From the NCBI RefSeq assembly GCF_963576615.1, contig NC_088712.1, positions 58,092,300-58,156,299 on the forward strand: DNA of 64,000 nucleotides, in the 5' to 3' direction. Source of the DNA: Watersipora subatra. Lineage: Eukaryota; Bryozoa; Gymnolaemata; Cheilostomatida; Watersiporidae. A model generated the notes under the pieces. That model was not told where the DNA came from, searched no databases, and worked only from the letters and a program-made list of their open reading frames with translations. The position numbers were made by a program, and so were the translations under genes. Positions within the stretch are counted from its first letter, which is position 1. Every line of letters starts with the position of its first letter. Shown here piece after piece: positions 1-13,458 of this stretch.

Positions 1-2980
1 AGTTTGACTGTATATATATCTAAATGTATATAATTATACAAATTACAGCGTCTAGTGGTCTTATTGTAACTACTTGCTTTCCTCAATACTCTCCACATGA
101 TGTTGTACTGAATGGACCAATTTTTAAACTGCCATATAAAACTACTTAGCTTAGTTGATGTTTGTTTTGAGGGATTTTTGAAGCTGCAGTGGTGGTTGCA
201 GTATCTTCTCTTAAATGGGCCCTCTGCTAGGCCAACATATGTTTGATTGGGGGCATCATATTAATTACTCATAACTGTAGCCTGATAGATGACAGAACTA
301 GATGTGCATGCATTTGGCAACAGGCATGTATTCTTGTCTCCACCTTCAACCGAATTACAACCTTTTTCTTCATCAGTAGAAAAAATATCTACATATGAAA
401 TATTTACATATTTAAAATCTTTCATTTCTTGAAGATGTCAGTTTCTTTCTATTTTTAAAAACTTTCTGATCTTAAATTGCTTTGTTTATACTTAGTTATA
501 AATATATAATTATATTCTTAGCAATAAGAAAGACTTTAGAATGAATTGATTGACAATAGAACGACAAAAAGTTTTTCTCGCGTTACAATGATGAGTAATT
601 AAATTAATGCCTGATTAATTTTCTTATGCAACTGAAAAGTATGACACAAAATTCAAATAGATTACAAGTTTCTCAAAAAAGTATGTCACAAAAGTTGCAT
701 AAAATTGTCCATAATGAGCTTCTAAGCAAGCTTCTTGCATAAGTTCATCGGTTTGGTAAATACATGCTTGCCACAAAATAAATTTAATTTTGATAGATAT
801 CATCAGGTTTCAAGGCTTTCAATAAGCTTCAGTTACAAGCGAAGAGGCCAGGAAAGATGGCAAAAATAAGCTGATCATAAACGTGAGCCAACCATCACAC
901 CGCTAGGTTTTTCCATGGACAATACAGGAGAATGTGATCTGACACACAAACGGTTATACAGAATTCCATAGTCTCTGCGGCACCAGTGAGCCCTAATTTA
1001 AATATCTCTCAACTAATATGTGCCAAAATAACTGACAGATACTTCTAGCATCCCTCTGAGCAGCATAACCTTATAGATAAGCACTATCTGACACAGTGAG
1101 ATTAAATGCTAATCGGTACGGAGCAGAAACTACTGGAATGCAGATATGTAATATTTCTATTAGTTGCGACACTTTTGAATTGATTCAATCAACTTGACAG
1201 CTCGGTGTACTAGGTTGCGCGTGGTGAGTTTAGCCTCACTAAGTTATTCGTATACTCAGCTATGACACTTTTGAGTTATTTGCTTATAATAGAGTTAACT
1301 GTTTGCTAGACACTTGAAGATTATAAACGTCTAGGGATGAGTTTCTTAAAGCTCAGCGGATATGCTGTATTAGAGCTAGTTCCATAGTTTTCCAAATAGT
1401 GTTAATTTGTATTTGATGCTAAACCATAGAGCTTATGATTTGCCCAATAAACTACAGAATTGTTAAGGGTTTTACTTACAAAGTGACAAAGCACACTTTT
1501 AGAACTTCTCATAATATAAAAGCTTTTAGTTTATTTTAGTCTCTCATTAACATATTATACACACAAACGTTTCGCTATGTTCTTCTAGCCGCACTTTTAC
1601 TAAAATATACTGCCAGCATCATTTTAGTTTGTGCTTTTTATAAATACAGTCATTCTATGATTCTACTGTCATCTCCGCAACGCAAAGCAAAGTACTATTA
1701 TTGTTTTAGGATATTTTTTTGTGCATGAATAGTCATTTTGGCATTAAACTCAGCAAATGTTTCCCAAAATGGAAAAAAACATGCACCATAATTTAAAATA
1801 TAGCAGCTTAGCTCAAACAGATCAAACTTGGACAAACCAGAAATAGTTTTACACTAACATGGATCCTCTGATGGGTATCAGTATAACAAACTTTTATGAT
1901 CTGCTGAGTTGGTCACATAGATTGAAGACATCCGCAACAGGTGAAACAAGGAATATTTATTTATTAAACAATACAAAGTTAGTATTATTTTTGTTTGCTT
2001 TCAGCAACTTTTTTCAATTTATTGTTATCAAGACTTTGATGCCATTGTTGTCATAATTAAAAACTTAAGCCATGCTAAATTCATTATTTCCTTACAAGCT
2101 TGATTATTATATTAAATTGATATATATTGCATTGCATATTCGAAAAAATAGAATCTTTTGTGAAAACAAAAAATGATTAAATGCCAGATGTCAAACTTAT
2201 ATTTGAGACTATTTGATATTTTTAAGGATTAAGTTTAATGCATATTCTCTAAAACTCAGTGCGAGTAGCCTAAACTTGACAAAAAAACCATTCAAGCTGT
2301 CAGTTGACAAGCTGCCAAACGCCCTCTTGGATTAATTCATTGACTATTAGAATGACTAGGAAGCAAAGGATTCATGGGAAGAAAGATCAGCAAAAGGTTT
2401 GTGGATACAAATGACAATCACATATTCTCATTTGTAATTAAAACTTTTCTGTTGATTTGTTTATTTACTTTCTGCTTATGGCGCTAGTTACTGTCCCTGA
2501 GTGAAACTGACATTTAATGATCATACTTCTACACTTGTTTTACTTGGTACGCACGCACTTGCTAGAAAACTAAGACAATGCTCTGTACTTTTAAATAGCA
2601 ACTGATTTCTGCAGTGGCAAATGGATCAAGAATTTTTATTAATAAGTAAAGCTATAATACATGTGAGTAGATCTCCTTTTTCTATAGCGAGGTTTTGAAA
2701 TCAATCAACCATTTGACCTGTGAATGGGAATCACCTAGGAAACAACTATTCATAAGCACGCTTTTATTTGTCTCCTTACAGGTATTTTTACAGATGATTA
2801 TGATTTTAGACAATATATCAAAATTAAAGATCTATCAACTCAAATGTCAACTAATCCTAAACCAAAGATTTTTCGAATAACTCAGAAATCTGACAATGTA
2901 AAGAACAAATTATACAAAACTTTAATGGATTTTATCAGCAAGCATCGGTATTTTTCTAGCCTTCGCAATTTTTTGTATGC
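1..2980. other. AT-rich stretch without a recognisable gene
   Basis: Only short open frames of about 60 codons occur here (for example near 1859 and 2695). None has homology I recognise, a convincing splice context or biased composition. The stretch is probably intergenic or intronic. Confidence 0.6.
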
Positions 2981-2984
2981 TTGA

Positions 2985-3345
2985 GATGATCTTGCTACCA
3001 GGATGTTTCAAGATTAGAATTGACAATACTTGATCATGGCTAAAATGTATAGAACAAGAATTTGTGCAAAAGAGCGTCACTAGCTGCCATCGTTGCAATA
3101 GTTAATATCGGCTATTGCATTCGAGTTGTAGCGTTATGCGTCTCTATTCTGTTTGTCTCTTTGTAACTATCATAATCACACTTTCGTTTGATCTGAGTGT
3201 TTTAGCTCTAATCAGGTTTTGTAGATTTTAATCTGAAAACATCCTGGCAGTCAGATCACCTCAAACATTAAAACAATCGCAAATAATAGACAAGGACGAT
3301 ACCTGCTGATAACACTTACTAAAATTTTTTGTGAGGTCATCTTTA
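2985..3345. repeat. Dispersed repeat family member(s), inverted pair
   Basis: The core 'CCAGGATGTTT' followed by a run resembling 'CAGATTAAAATTG' occurs near 3000 on the plus strand and again, reverse-complemented, near 3225-3270 ('ATCTGAAAACATCCTGGCAG'). The same core recurs at about 15090-15160 (+) and 22250-22400 (-). Four divergent copies in one window argue for an abundant dispersed family, SINE- or MITE-like. No coding capacity is visible and I cannot assign a class. Confidence 0.55.
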
Positions 3346-3420
3346 AATTTATCTGATCGTTTAAACAAAAGTTATTAGGATTTCTGACAATATATGAAAG
3401 GAGAAACATATATCACTGAA

Positions 3421-3770
3421 TAGATGTCACTGTTTGAATGACTCCAAACTATATACATGTACATTAGGAATAGACATCACTGTTTGAATGACTCCAAACT
3501 ATATACATGTACATTAGGAATAGACATCACTGTTTGAATGACTCCAAACTATATACATGTACATTAGGAATAGGCGTCACTGTTTGAATGACTCAAAACT
3601 ATATACATGTACATTAGGAATAGACATCACTGTTTGAATGACTCCAAACTATATACATGTACATTAGGAATAGACATCACTGTTTGAATGACTCCAAACT
3701 ATATACATGTACATTAGGAACAGACGTCACTGGTTGAATGACTCTAAACTATATACATGTACATTAGGAA
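3421..3770. repeat. 50-bp minisatellite, about seven copies
   Basis: A 50-bp unit beginning 'TGTTTGAATGACTCCAAACT' and ending in 'TAGACATCAC' repeats head to tail about seven times. Copies differ by only a few substitutions (for example GGCGTCAC in the fourth and GACGTCAC with TGGTTG near the end), which implies recent expansion. Each unit contains the short palindromic motif TATACATGTACAT. Confidence 0.95.
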
Positions 3771-3947
3771 TGTAGTTAATTTTTGATTGACTTGATTTTC
3801 TTTTCAATGTTTTTAAAGGGTTTTTTGGAAGAGACAGTTGTGCATGTTGGGCTGTAAATCATCATAAGCAAGTTTTTTACTTATCATTTCACAATAATGC
3901 AAATCCTGGCAACGGCGGGTACCACAGCTAGCATTCTATAAAACATC

Positions 3948-4295
3948 TCTCTCCCCCTCTCTCCCCTCTTTCTCTCTCTCTCTTTCTCTCTTTCTCGCTC
4001 TTTCTCTTTCTTCTCCCTTTTCTTCTTTCTCTCTTTCTCGCTCTCTCTCTCCCCTCTCTCTCTCTCTCCCCTTCTCTCTCCTCTCTCTCTCTTTCTCTCT
4101 TTCTCGCTCTTTCTCTTTCCTCTCCCTTTTCTTCTTTCTCTCTTTCTCGCTCTCTCTTTCTCTCCCTCCCTTTCTCTCTCTCCCCTCTCTCTCTCTTTCT
4201 CTTTCTCGCTCTCTCTTTCTCTCCCCTCTCTCTCTCTCTTTTTCTCTCTCTTTCTCTCTCACTTTCTTTCCTTCCCTTTCTTCCTTTCTTACAGT
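3948..4295. repeat. Polypyrimidine/polypurine tract (CT-rich, about 350 bp)
   Basis: Almost pure C/T on the plus strand, made of CTCTCTTT and TCTCGCTC variants with an internal higher-order duplication (a block 'CTCTTTCTCGCTCTTTCTC' recurs). Such mirror-like tracts can adopt H-DNA. The 123-residue Arg/Glu/Lys frame on the minus strand is a composition artefact. Confidence 0.95.
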
Positions 4296-4310
4296 CACTC
4301 GTTTCAAAGA

Positions 4311-5335
4311 TGACCGTCTTACGGTTTAGGTTTCCTCAACAACTTCCATACATTTATGCTTTCCGCTTTCTCTTAAAAACTCTTTCATTCTATAAAATAC
4401 AGGAAGGCCAATAACAGCTCTCCACACTGTCTGTTAGAAAGAACCACTCAAATGGAACGTATGATGTAAATCTGATGACTTTGTATTAGAGTTTTCTAGA
4501 AACTTATACAATTTCCGGTGTATAATTGAGACCTCTTTGCGCCTGTTACAAAACTCTTCTGTTACCACAAGGAACAAACAACCTTTTAGTATGTGAAGCT
4601 TGCCTGTTCCTTCAAGGAAATGGAAGAGAATTTCAAAACAATTATTAATAAATTATCAGTAAAAAAATGCTGCATCATAGACCTGCTTTAGCTATTTTGA
4701 TCAACTTGCTTCTGCTGAAGACAGCTTGCAGAAATTTCTGCAGAAATTGTTGATTATGATACTTGTGTAGCGATGAATGTACATGTCAGAATCTAGGAGT
4801 GATGAGGCAACATGGTCGTATCTAAAAATGGCATATATGAGCTTTTGGAGCTTCCTAGCTGTCAGATATCTAACCAGGCATTTTGATAATTATAATGAAT
4901 GGCTGTAAAAATATTTTTAACGACCAAATGTAAAACATTATGTAAGACATATTTTGGCTATGACCTTCTAATCAAGATTGTGAAACCTGTTGATTCAAAG
5001 GATGCTAGAGGAGGTCATGTAATAAAATTTCAAGTGCTTGCCATGCGACAGGCAGAGTTTCAGCTATGCTACATCAACATGTTATAAAAGATAAAATTAT
5101 AATATATAAAAATATGCACATAAAATATAATATAAGCATGTATTTAGCCAAAGCTGCTCTTGTCCAAAAGGCTTCATCTCTGTCGCTTGTTGTGTTACAA
5201 TAAAACACAAATGCTGTAAACATTCTTGTTGCGAACACAGATATTAATGCTAAGCACGTGTTAAAATAAAATAGGTCGCTTTAATATATGTATATTAAAA
5301 CATATACATGTATATACACAACATATATTATATAC
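4311..5335. other. No gene recognised
   Basis: Non-repetitive AT-rich DNA. A 62-codon plus frame at 4899-5087 has no recognisable features. The right end runs into TATATACATG-type simple repeat. Confidence 0.55.
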
Positions 5336-5339
5336 ACAT

Positions 5340-5865
5340 TATTAGAGAAATGCCCGGCATTGCACGGGTATTAAAAATCAGTTTATAAACAATGTAGTTG
5401 CCTGCCACTTGCTATTAGCCTAGAGCATTGCCAATGGCTAGTTTGGTTAAGGTTACAAATAAGAGCTACTGCTTGCTCTCAAAGGAGTGCAAGCATAAAA
5501 TTATGCTGCGTCTTAACGGAGAGTGGTAGCGTATTGTCACTCACATAGCGGCATCTATTGGCCAACGAATTCATCTATCTCATGTAGTTAAAGTGGTAAA
5601 CCCTTTGCCTGGCGAATGGAGGGTTCTGAGATTAAATATTCTGTTTAACGGATTTTTCAATCTCATATTTTGACAGCTATAATGGGACAAACGGATTACA
5701 AACAGATACGCACACAGATGAAGATATATAGATATAATGGCTGTACTACCCGGCGTTGCCCGAGTAATAAAAGTCTGCACAGAAATTTTATTTTTATTTA
5801 ACAGATCACAACATTCGTCATTCTAACTTCTAACTTTCAAACTACATATCATGAGAAAAGTGCTT
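5340..5865. repeat. Dispersed repeat with 'CCCGGCRTTGC' palindromic core
   Basis: Two units start with near-palindromic cores, 'GCCCGGCATTGCACGGGTAT' near 5352 and 'CCCGGCGTTGCCCGAGTAAT' near 5748. A divergent relative of the first unit, including 'AATGTAGTTGCCTGCCACTT', is at 10795-10915. A reverse-complement relative of the second ('ATTACCAGGGCAACACCG') is at 13225-13350, and a degraded core is at about 14345. This is one abundant short repeat family in several states of decay. Confidence 0.6.
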
Positions 5866-6042
5866 GGAGTAGTTGAAATAAATTCAGAAAGAAAATAAGA
5901 ACAACTGCGAAAGTTTGCAAACTTTGTCAACTGACTGTAATTTTCAAACTTTATATCATGGGGAAAATATTTTGTGCAGATCGATTAAAAAAAATAGAAC
6001 AACTATAAAAAGGCTAAGTAATAGCTAAATTAAGCCTGTTTT

Positions 6043-6345
6043 GCTATGATTACAATGAAAGATGATTCAGTAATGATACAATTAATGCGAGCTGAGAAAA
6101 CAAATAAACATATTGAATGTGTTAAATTAATTACAACAGTTCTTGCATAGACGTGTGTGTGTGGGTGCATGGACGCAAGGGAGTGTAGGCGCGCGAGTGT
6201 GCCCCTGTGTGCGTGTGAGTGTGTGTATAAAAAAAGTCTCTGAGAAACATACATATAAATATATCTACATATACATAGATACATATAAGTACATCTATAC
6301 ATGTATATATATACATATAAAGGATTATCGCATTGTTTGAAGAAG
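6043..6345. repeat. Dispersed repeat followed by GT- and TA-rich microsatellite
   Basis: The segment 6050-6235, including 'AATGATACAATTAAT' and 'TATAAAAAAAGT', matches 13078-13205 inside a peroxidase intron. It is therefore a second dispersed repeat, here followed by GTGTGT and TATACATGTA simple repeat. Open frames across it are low-complexity. Confidence 0.6.
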
Positions 6346-6639
6346 TGCTCAATAGTAAAACTACAGCTGACTAAAATCAACCTTTGGTCATTTTACATGA
6401 AGAGTGCACCTACTATGGACAAAACTATTTAGTAGTAAAATTCTTTAACCATTTTGGTAGCTTTTACTCAAATTTGATATTATATATATACATGTATATA
6501 CACTCATATACGCAATGCATTAATAAATATATTTAAATACAAATACATATATTTATATATATATTATATTCATATATATTAATGTAATATTTCAATACAT
6601 AGAACTGTAAATATAAAAAAAAATTGTTTTCTCACCTCG

Positions 6640-7375
6640 GTTAACCATTATGGGTGGTAATTTCTGCTCTAACTCGAGTCTCCTACCAGAGACGTGGGAG
6701 TTTGAGCACTTGCCTCAAGATCTTAGCTGTTCCCAATGGCACACTTTTCTGCAACTCACCTGAGTTGATTGCTGTCGGTATTTGGGCAAGCCACATTTTA
6801 TGCGCCGGTGTTATTGCGCCCAGTGCCCCAATGCCTACTGGAATTACAGTTGTTCTTACATCCCAGCATTTTTCAATCTCTTCTCCAAGAGAAAGATATT
6901 TCTCTACCTTCTCTTTTTCTTTGCTGGCTATATTGTAGTCATTGATTACTGCTATATCTATTATAGTAGCCCTCTTGTTCTCCTTGTCCACCACCACTAT
7001 ATCTGGTTGGTTTGCTAGGACATGCTTGTCAGTCCGGATGTAGAAGTCCCAGAGGAGCTTAGCGCAGTCAATTTCATTGACCTTACCAAGAGCTTCCCAC
7101 CAGTGTTGTGGTTTATTAAGGCCATACTGATCACATAGACTTCTATACACAACACCCGCTACATGATTATGCCGCTCAGTGTATGCGTTTCCTGCTAGCT
7201 GCTTGCATCCACTGATGATGTGTTGTGATGTGATGGTGCATCTTTGCACAGTCTGCATCTAGGACCGTCTCTAGTGAGATAGATTTTTGTTTGGAGTTGC
7301 CTTGTTGGGTGCACTTGCTCCTGGGCTGCCATAAGTAGCAACTCTGTATTGGCCATTACATCCAATCATCCACCA
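6640..7375 (-). pseudogene. LINE ORF2 C-terminal fragment with zinc motif and restriction-like endonuclease signature
   Basis: On the minus strand the frame reads through an N-terminal 'MANTELLLMAAQ' stretch and 'CRLC', then, after a frameshift near 7230, 'HIISGC', 'YTERHNHVAGVVYRSLC', 'ANQPDIVVVDKENKRATIID' and a C-terminus 'KILRQVLKLPRLW'. The Cys/His cluster, the RHN motif and the PD...(D/E)xK-like pattern are those of the C-terminal region of non-LTR retrotransposons that carry a restriction-like endonuclease. The reverse transcriptase domain is absent, so the copy is 5'-truncated. The last 110 bp, including 3' UTR, recur at 16065-16190, which confirms the element's 3' boundary. Confidence 0.85.
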
Positions 7376-7464
7376 CAAATCCTTAAGAATTAATTAATTC
7401 TTCATTTATCCTTAACAAATTATAACATGGCTATTCAAGTTTTGTTAGCAGCAGTTTTGCACTT

Positions 7465-7860
7465 GTGTGAGAGCAGCCATAGCCTAGTGGCCTAAACTGC
7501 ATGACCTCCGAGCAACAGGTTGGGTTTAAATTCTTAAAAAGGTTACTGGTGATGATAGGTGTGACATTCAAACTTAATTTGCTCTCTGCAACTGGGCTTG
7601 TCTCCAGTTGAGGCTCCTTTGCCACTAGACTTATACATCCAGTGGACGCAACTAGTCCAGACTTCTTTGCCCATAGAGCTAATAGCTATACTTATAGTTA
7701 ATAGGTTAATAGCCAAGATTACAGAGCTAAAAAAGCCACTGATTATGACGGAAATAACATCCAACCTTAAAATACTCTCTGCAACTGGGCATCCTTGCCA
7801 TAGTCGAGGTTCCCTTGCTACTAGACTTAGACATGTCCAGCCAAGATCACAGAGCTATTA
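7465..7860 (+). repeat. tRNA-derived SINE-like element with duplicated body
   Basis: The segment starting near 7472 has a plausible pol III A box ('TAGCCTAGTGGCCTAA') and, about 35 bases later, a degenerate B box ('GGTTTAAATTC'). The body motif 'CTCTCTGCAACTGGGC', followed by a run ending in 'CTAGACTTA', occurs at 7580-7640 and again at 7775-7835, so the body is partly duplicated. It cannot be a functional tRNA gene because the arms do not pair. Confidence 0.5.
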
Positions 7861-8387
7861 TTTTGTAATAATACTTTTAGAAAAACAAGCACAGCCTCCA
7901 CTTGCAGTGAGCAGACACCATTCATGATCTTCAAGTGATTGCATCATTATCCTCTGTAATCCGTTTTGCAATGCAAATGTATCTCCGGTGTTTTAAAGTT
8001 ATGCTTTCTGATTAAAAGTTTATAAAATGTTCTATAAGAGCTAATGATCTGATACTTTACCAGTTTAAGATGACGCAGTGCACGAGGTTACTTGTGTCTA
8101 GGTATTGTTTTCCGAACTGACCGGAAGACCAAATTCTGATTGAATAAATGACCAAATAAAAGCAAGAAAGGTGAATTAGTCATACTAATAAAACGATGAA
8201 CCTAATACTTTAGCACTAACTGGTACGGCACATTCTTTCATTTTTTTTCTGCCGCAAATCTTTATCGGACATGATCTCAGGAGTATCAGAACTTTGGAGG
8301 TCGCTTATTATCTTTCACTTAAAAACTCATCAATCCGTATGGCCGGTTTCTTGTCCGATGATTGGGCCATCAATCAACTCACTGGAA

Positions 8388-8395
8388 TATAAAAG
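8388..8395 (+). promoter_or_regulatory. Candidate TATA box of the peroxidase gene
   Basis: TATAAAAG lies 134 bp upstream of the start codon at 8522. An inverted CCAAT (ATTGG) is at about 8361. A start site some 25-30 bp downstream would give a roughly 100-nt 5' UTR with no upstream ATG. Confidence 0.6.
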
Positions 8396-8521
8396 TGAAG
8401 CATTGACTGAGCAGAGCCACTTGTCAGCTGATAACTGATTTGAATAGCTTTGTAGCATCATCCACTGTATTATTTTGCCAAAGGAGTCTGCAGAGACTAA
8501 CTGAAGGAGATATTTATAGCC

Positions 8522-11500
8522 ATGAATTTGAAGGTAACAATAAAATATAAAGCTTGTTTTTCAAAATTCTGAATACATGTTGGTTATTGCATTGTATAAC
8601 TGTTGAAATTTTCAAAAATATTAAAAAAATTTGATATTTAATAAATTAATTACATATCTGAGGTGCTAATAATTGTATTCACTTTTAGGTAATTGAGTAA
8701 TATGTAAACTATTTTTCATTGAATCAGATTGAATCAGGTGTAAAATTGTTAGTGCAACCCTTGATGATTGATACACTTTATTCAGCTAAATCATAATATT
8801 TTTAAATAGCAAAGCTTTTGCCATATCGGTTATAAAAGATTAAAAAATAGCAGTTTTTTAATCATCATGTTATATGAGTTGCTTTAATTATTCTGCAGTC
8901 AACAAAACCTTTATATTATTTTCAGTTGATATATATTAACAAAAAAGCCTTAAAAATTATTAAGCAACATAGTATATAACAACTGCAAGCATGCCGTAAA
9001 GTTGTAAAAGCATTTTTTCCACCATATTCTACATAAAACAAGTTCTATTGCTATTTAATTTAGGCATCTTTAATGTGTTTTTCAGCTCATACTCACTGGA
9101 TTGTTAGTGATGGCAGCGTTTATAGAAATCACTGATGCAAGGTGAGATAATATAACATGCTTTTAAATTTCTGTACAGGATTGACATGATAATTTGTAAA
9201 CAATGAAAACAGCGTAAACTGCATGTAATACTTAAATACATTGCTAAATAAGAAGCGAATGTCTTTAGGAGTCGTCGCATCAATTGCAACAATAGAAGGA
9301 GCTCAAGAAGGAGAGCTAACGAGTCAAGAAGGGATGCCAGGCAGAGAAGGCAAGAAGAAAGATGCTTATGCAATCCTGGCTCAGGTAGTTTATTTTTTAG
9401 TAATGGTAAAAATTTGTTGGACATGACCGCGTTTTATGATTGCTTATTTATTTCTTGGCTGGGACAAGAGCTTGTATAAACATTCATCATTTATCACACT
9501 GGCAGCAGTTGTGCGCTCACGTTGACATCCCAAACATTAAAATTATTTTTGCAGACTGATCATGACTTTTCATCGAAACTTAGAGGATCAGTTTACGTCA
9601 TTTTAGTTATTCAAATCTATCGTAAAACCTCTGTTTGAACGCCATAGGGCTCTAATTTTTACCCCTTCCCCATGGTAGTGTTTTATTAGAGATGGCGTTT
9701 AAATAAAAATTGCGCTCAAACAAAGGTTTTACGGTTTTTAGTCTTTGTTTACTTTAAAGCAATTATGCATAGACACCAGCATACAATAGCATACAATATT
9801 TACTATCTAAAAATTGCAAAGGTATCTTTACTATAATAAAATTTGCATCTGACCATATGAAGCCATACTTATATGGTTAAGAAAAAATATTGCTCTCAAC
9901 AGGGTTTTAACTCACAACTTTCAGCTTGGTGAATCAGCAATCTGCCTGATGCTCAGATCAACCGCCTTTCTGCGCCTTGGAATAATTGTGCATATAGCTA
10001 TTACATGTGATGAACTATCGTGTCACACTAGACAGTCAGGGTACTAGTTATTGTAAATAATTAGTACCTTGGCGGTCTGATGCGCCGTGAGAGATCATCA
10101 GGTGTAATAACTATGTCTACAATTATTTCAATCATACGGAAGACGGTTGTTTGGTGCATGTGTCAGCGTGTTGATGTATTCTACTGATAAAGTTGTGAGT
10201 TTAAATCTTGTGTCACACAATCCAATCTTTTCGACTTTACGACTTCCGGTGATGATTACGGCTCCCAGAATAGCAAGGCTTTTCACAACACAAAAAATGC
10301 AAGTTTGTCGTAGGTTGATTTTAAAGTTTACTGCTTGCTAAAGCTTTTTGCTCAGTGACTTGATAATTCATTAGACCACACCCCTTTTGGCCACAACTTG
10401 GTCTGCTATGAGATTTAATAGGCAGCTTAGAGACGCTTCCCAAAAGCTAAATTCTATTACAGATATATGGTAATGAAAGTGGATCCTTGTCCAAAACATA
10501 AAGATTTGTCATGCTTTGTAGAAAGTGATAATAGTACAATGAATACCATCACAACTTTGCCCTGTTTCTATCTACAGCGAGATGCAGAGTACCACCTGTA
10601 CATACCAGCCAACCAGAAGTTAGCCTAAGCAGTTTGAGAAGGTCAATGACTGCTTTCTTAGGACAGAATGTAAGTACTTTGCTTTTTACTAACTTTCTCA
10701 ACTTAGCGACATAAGTTTCTATTGACTCTGTTTAATAACTAGTATATACATGTCTCTGACTATTAACAGCACAACAGTTTTATCAGACGATTTAGTAGGG
10801 AATAGCCGAATGTCCGGCGCTCTGTGGGTATTAAAAAACAGCTTATAAACAGTGGCAGGCAATGTAGTTGCCTGCCACTTGCCATTAACCTGGCACATTG
10901 CCAATGATTAGTTTGAGTACGCCGACTATCCATATTGTTAAAATTTTTAATAAGAGTCGTGAGAGCAAGCTTTTGTAACGTTGCGTAACGCAGAGTGCCA
11001 AGTGTATTTTAACTGAGATAGGGGCTCATGTAAACCAATGAATTCATTGCAACTCGCGCAGTTTAACTGACTAATTTATTGTCTGGTGAACGAATGTTCC
11101 GTGATCAAATTCAGCACGATGTGGATCTCTCGTTGCTCGATTTTAGTAACTATAGCTGGAAAGACTGAATGACAGACTTTGAGATTTATATAACAAAAGT
11201 GCGTATTTTTTATTTATCTCACATAAATGATGTAGAAGTGTCTAACATAAAGTTGTGTCTAACATAAATGACAGCGATGGTCTACTCTTAGGTTTACATT
11301 CATCAAGAACTGTTGGGTCCAAAGATCATCATGGGGTTGCTGCCTTGGAAATATTCCTTTTAACTTAGTCACAGAAGACTTGCTAGTGGTACTTGCTGGT
11401 TTATTTAGAAGCAAAGTTAATAAGAGAAAAAATTTGCTTTCTTCATCATAATTTAGGTTGGCTTGATACTACAGTTTCTTATCATGACTAAAAGGCGCAA

Positions 11501-13366
11501 CACTAAAAATTATAATGAAGTTTTGATTAAAAGTGAAAATAAAACATACAAATCAATACATTACTGTTTCAGTATCAGAAAATATCATTTAATTAAAATG
11601 CATATTTTGCAGTCACTACGAAGAATACCAGGAACGGTACGATTGGTTTATCACAGCTGCGTAGGAAACACTGGATGTGATGGCTGTATTAACAGCAAAA
11701 CCATGAACAACCTTGGTAAGTCACGACTTATGTAAAACTCTGGTGAAAATTACAGCCTTTCACCAAACTTATGGGAATTCTTTAACTAAAATTGATAAAT
11801 TTAGCTTTATAGCTTAAGTTTTTTATTTTTACCATCAAACTTCTCAGTTTCCCAACAAAAAAATCTGAATAGCCATTATTTTTGTGGTCTTATGACAACC
11901 CAGTCATACGCGCTTGTGTTGTATGACACGTGTCTATTGTTATGGAACTACCACTAATTAAGCCATTAATTTAAACTTTGTACGGCACTCGGTTTATGAC
12001 ATGGAAGTCATTTGCATAATCTTACCCATTAGGAAAACTTCTGCATCATCAATCTCTTTACCATTAATATGAAATCACCAGATGAGTGAAAATTTTGGCC
12101 TGGAAGCTTTGAGGTATTGCTACGCTTGACATGTTATCAACTTATCAACATAGGCATAGTTATTTATAAAATAGAGGTAGTGGTTATTTTTAAATGAAGG
12201 ACAACCACTTAAATCTTTGCTAATAAGCCAAAAATCTGCGAGAGTATTGGTTTAAATGTTTTTTAGAATACTATGTCAAGTGGCATTTCCAATGCTGATA
12301 AAATTGATGGAGATGTGACAAATTCTTGTCATTTATAGTAGTGAAGCTGTGCATGTTGATGTACTACACAAAATATTACCTGAAACATTGAGTTCAAATA
12401 ATAGTCTTTTTCAATGAAATATAACAACAACAAAAATTCTTTTTACAAAAATACTTCTAACATGTCACGTTTCCATAAAACGCTACATAAATTAGAAAAT
12501 AAAAAGTGTTTAGGTGAACGTGAACGATACAGTTAAAAAGCAAATGAACTGATATAGAGTATTGCATGATGATAAATACTGACATCAGAGATACATAGTT
12601 GTGGCCGGTTTATTAATAATTTTAAAGCATGCAGCCAGAACGCTAAGAATAATGTAATCGGCCTTAAGGCTTGAGTAGCGATGATCCAACATAAAGATTG
12701 AGTAGAGATGATCCAACATAAAGATTGTTAACAATTGTATTATTTTTTACTTATCTGACGTGGGTCATTGACCACCAGTTCTTTGGCATCTGCCATTATT
12801 AAAAGATGACTTTATCATAGGGTCCAGTACTAATCTCAATCTATTATGTGTTATTCTTATTTCTGTCTCTTCAAATATATGGAAATACTTAATAGAAATA
12901 TAATCATTCACAGCCAGAACGTCCTAAGGTTAATCCGTAACCTCTATTCTAAGGCTTGCCGAACATTGATACTACATACGTAAGGTCAACCGATGTCAAA
13001 CACCGTCAGCATTAAGTTGCTTAAAGATTTCAGATAACTGAAGGTTGAGGCCTCTGGCATAACTTGTGTTAACTTTGATTACAAAAAAATATGATTAAGT
13101 AATGATACAATTAATACGAACTGAGAAAACAAAATAAAAATCCGGAATATGTTGAATTAGTAATAACAATTCTTGCATTGAAGTGTGTGTCTATAAAAAA
13201 AGTTACTGTTCCATCAGAAGCTATCCATCAAAACTTTTTTCATGATATACAGTTTGAAAGTTAGAATGGCGAATGTTGTTATATGTTAAATAAAATAAAT
13301 TTTTTGACCAAATTCTTTTTTATTACCAGGGCAACACCGAATAGCACAGTTATTCTATGCATATTG

Positions 13367-13458
<92 letters not shown>

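Noticed and set aside
3936-4307. 123-codon Arg/Glu/Lys open frame on the minus strand
   Set aside because: It is the complement of a CT-rich simple-repeat tract and has no other coding support.
6030-6352. Overlapping open frames on both strands
   Set aside because: They run through GTGTGT and TATACATGTA microsatellite; composition mirrors the repeat.
7465-7560. Functional tRNA gene
   Set aside because: Only A- and B-box-like words are present; acceptor and anticodon arms do not pair.
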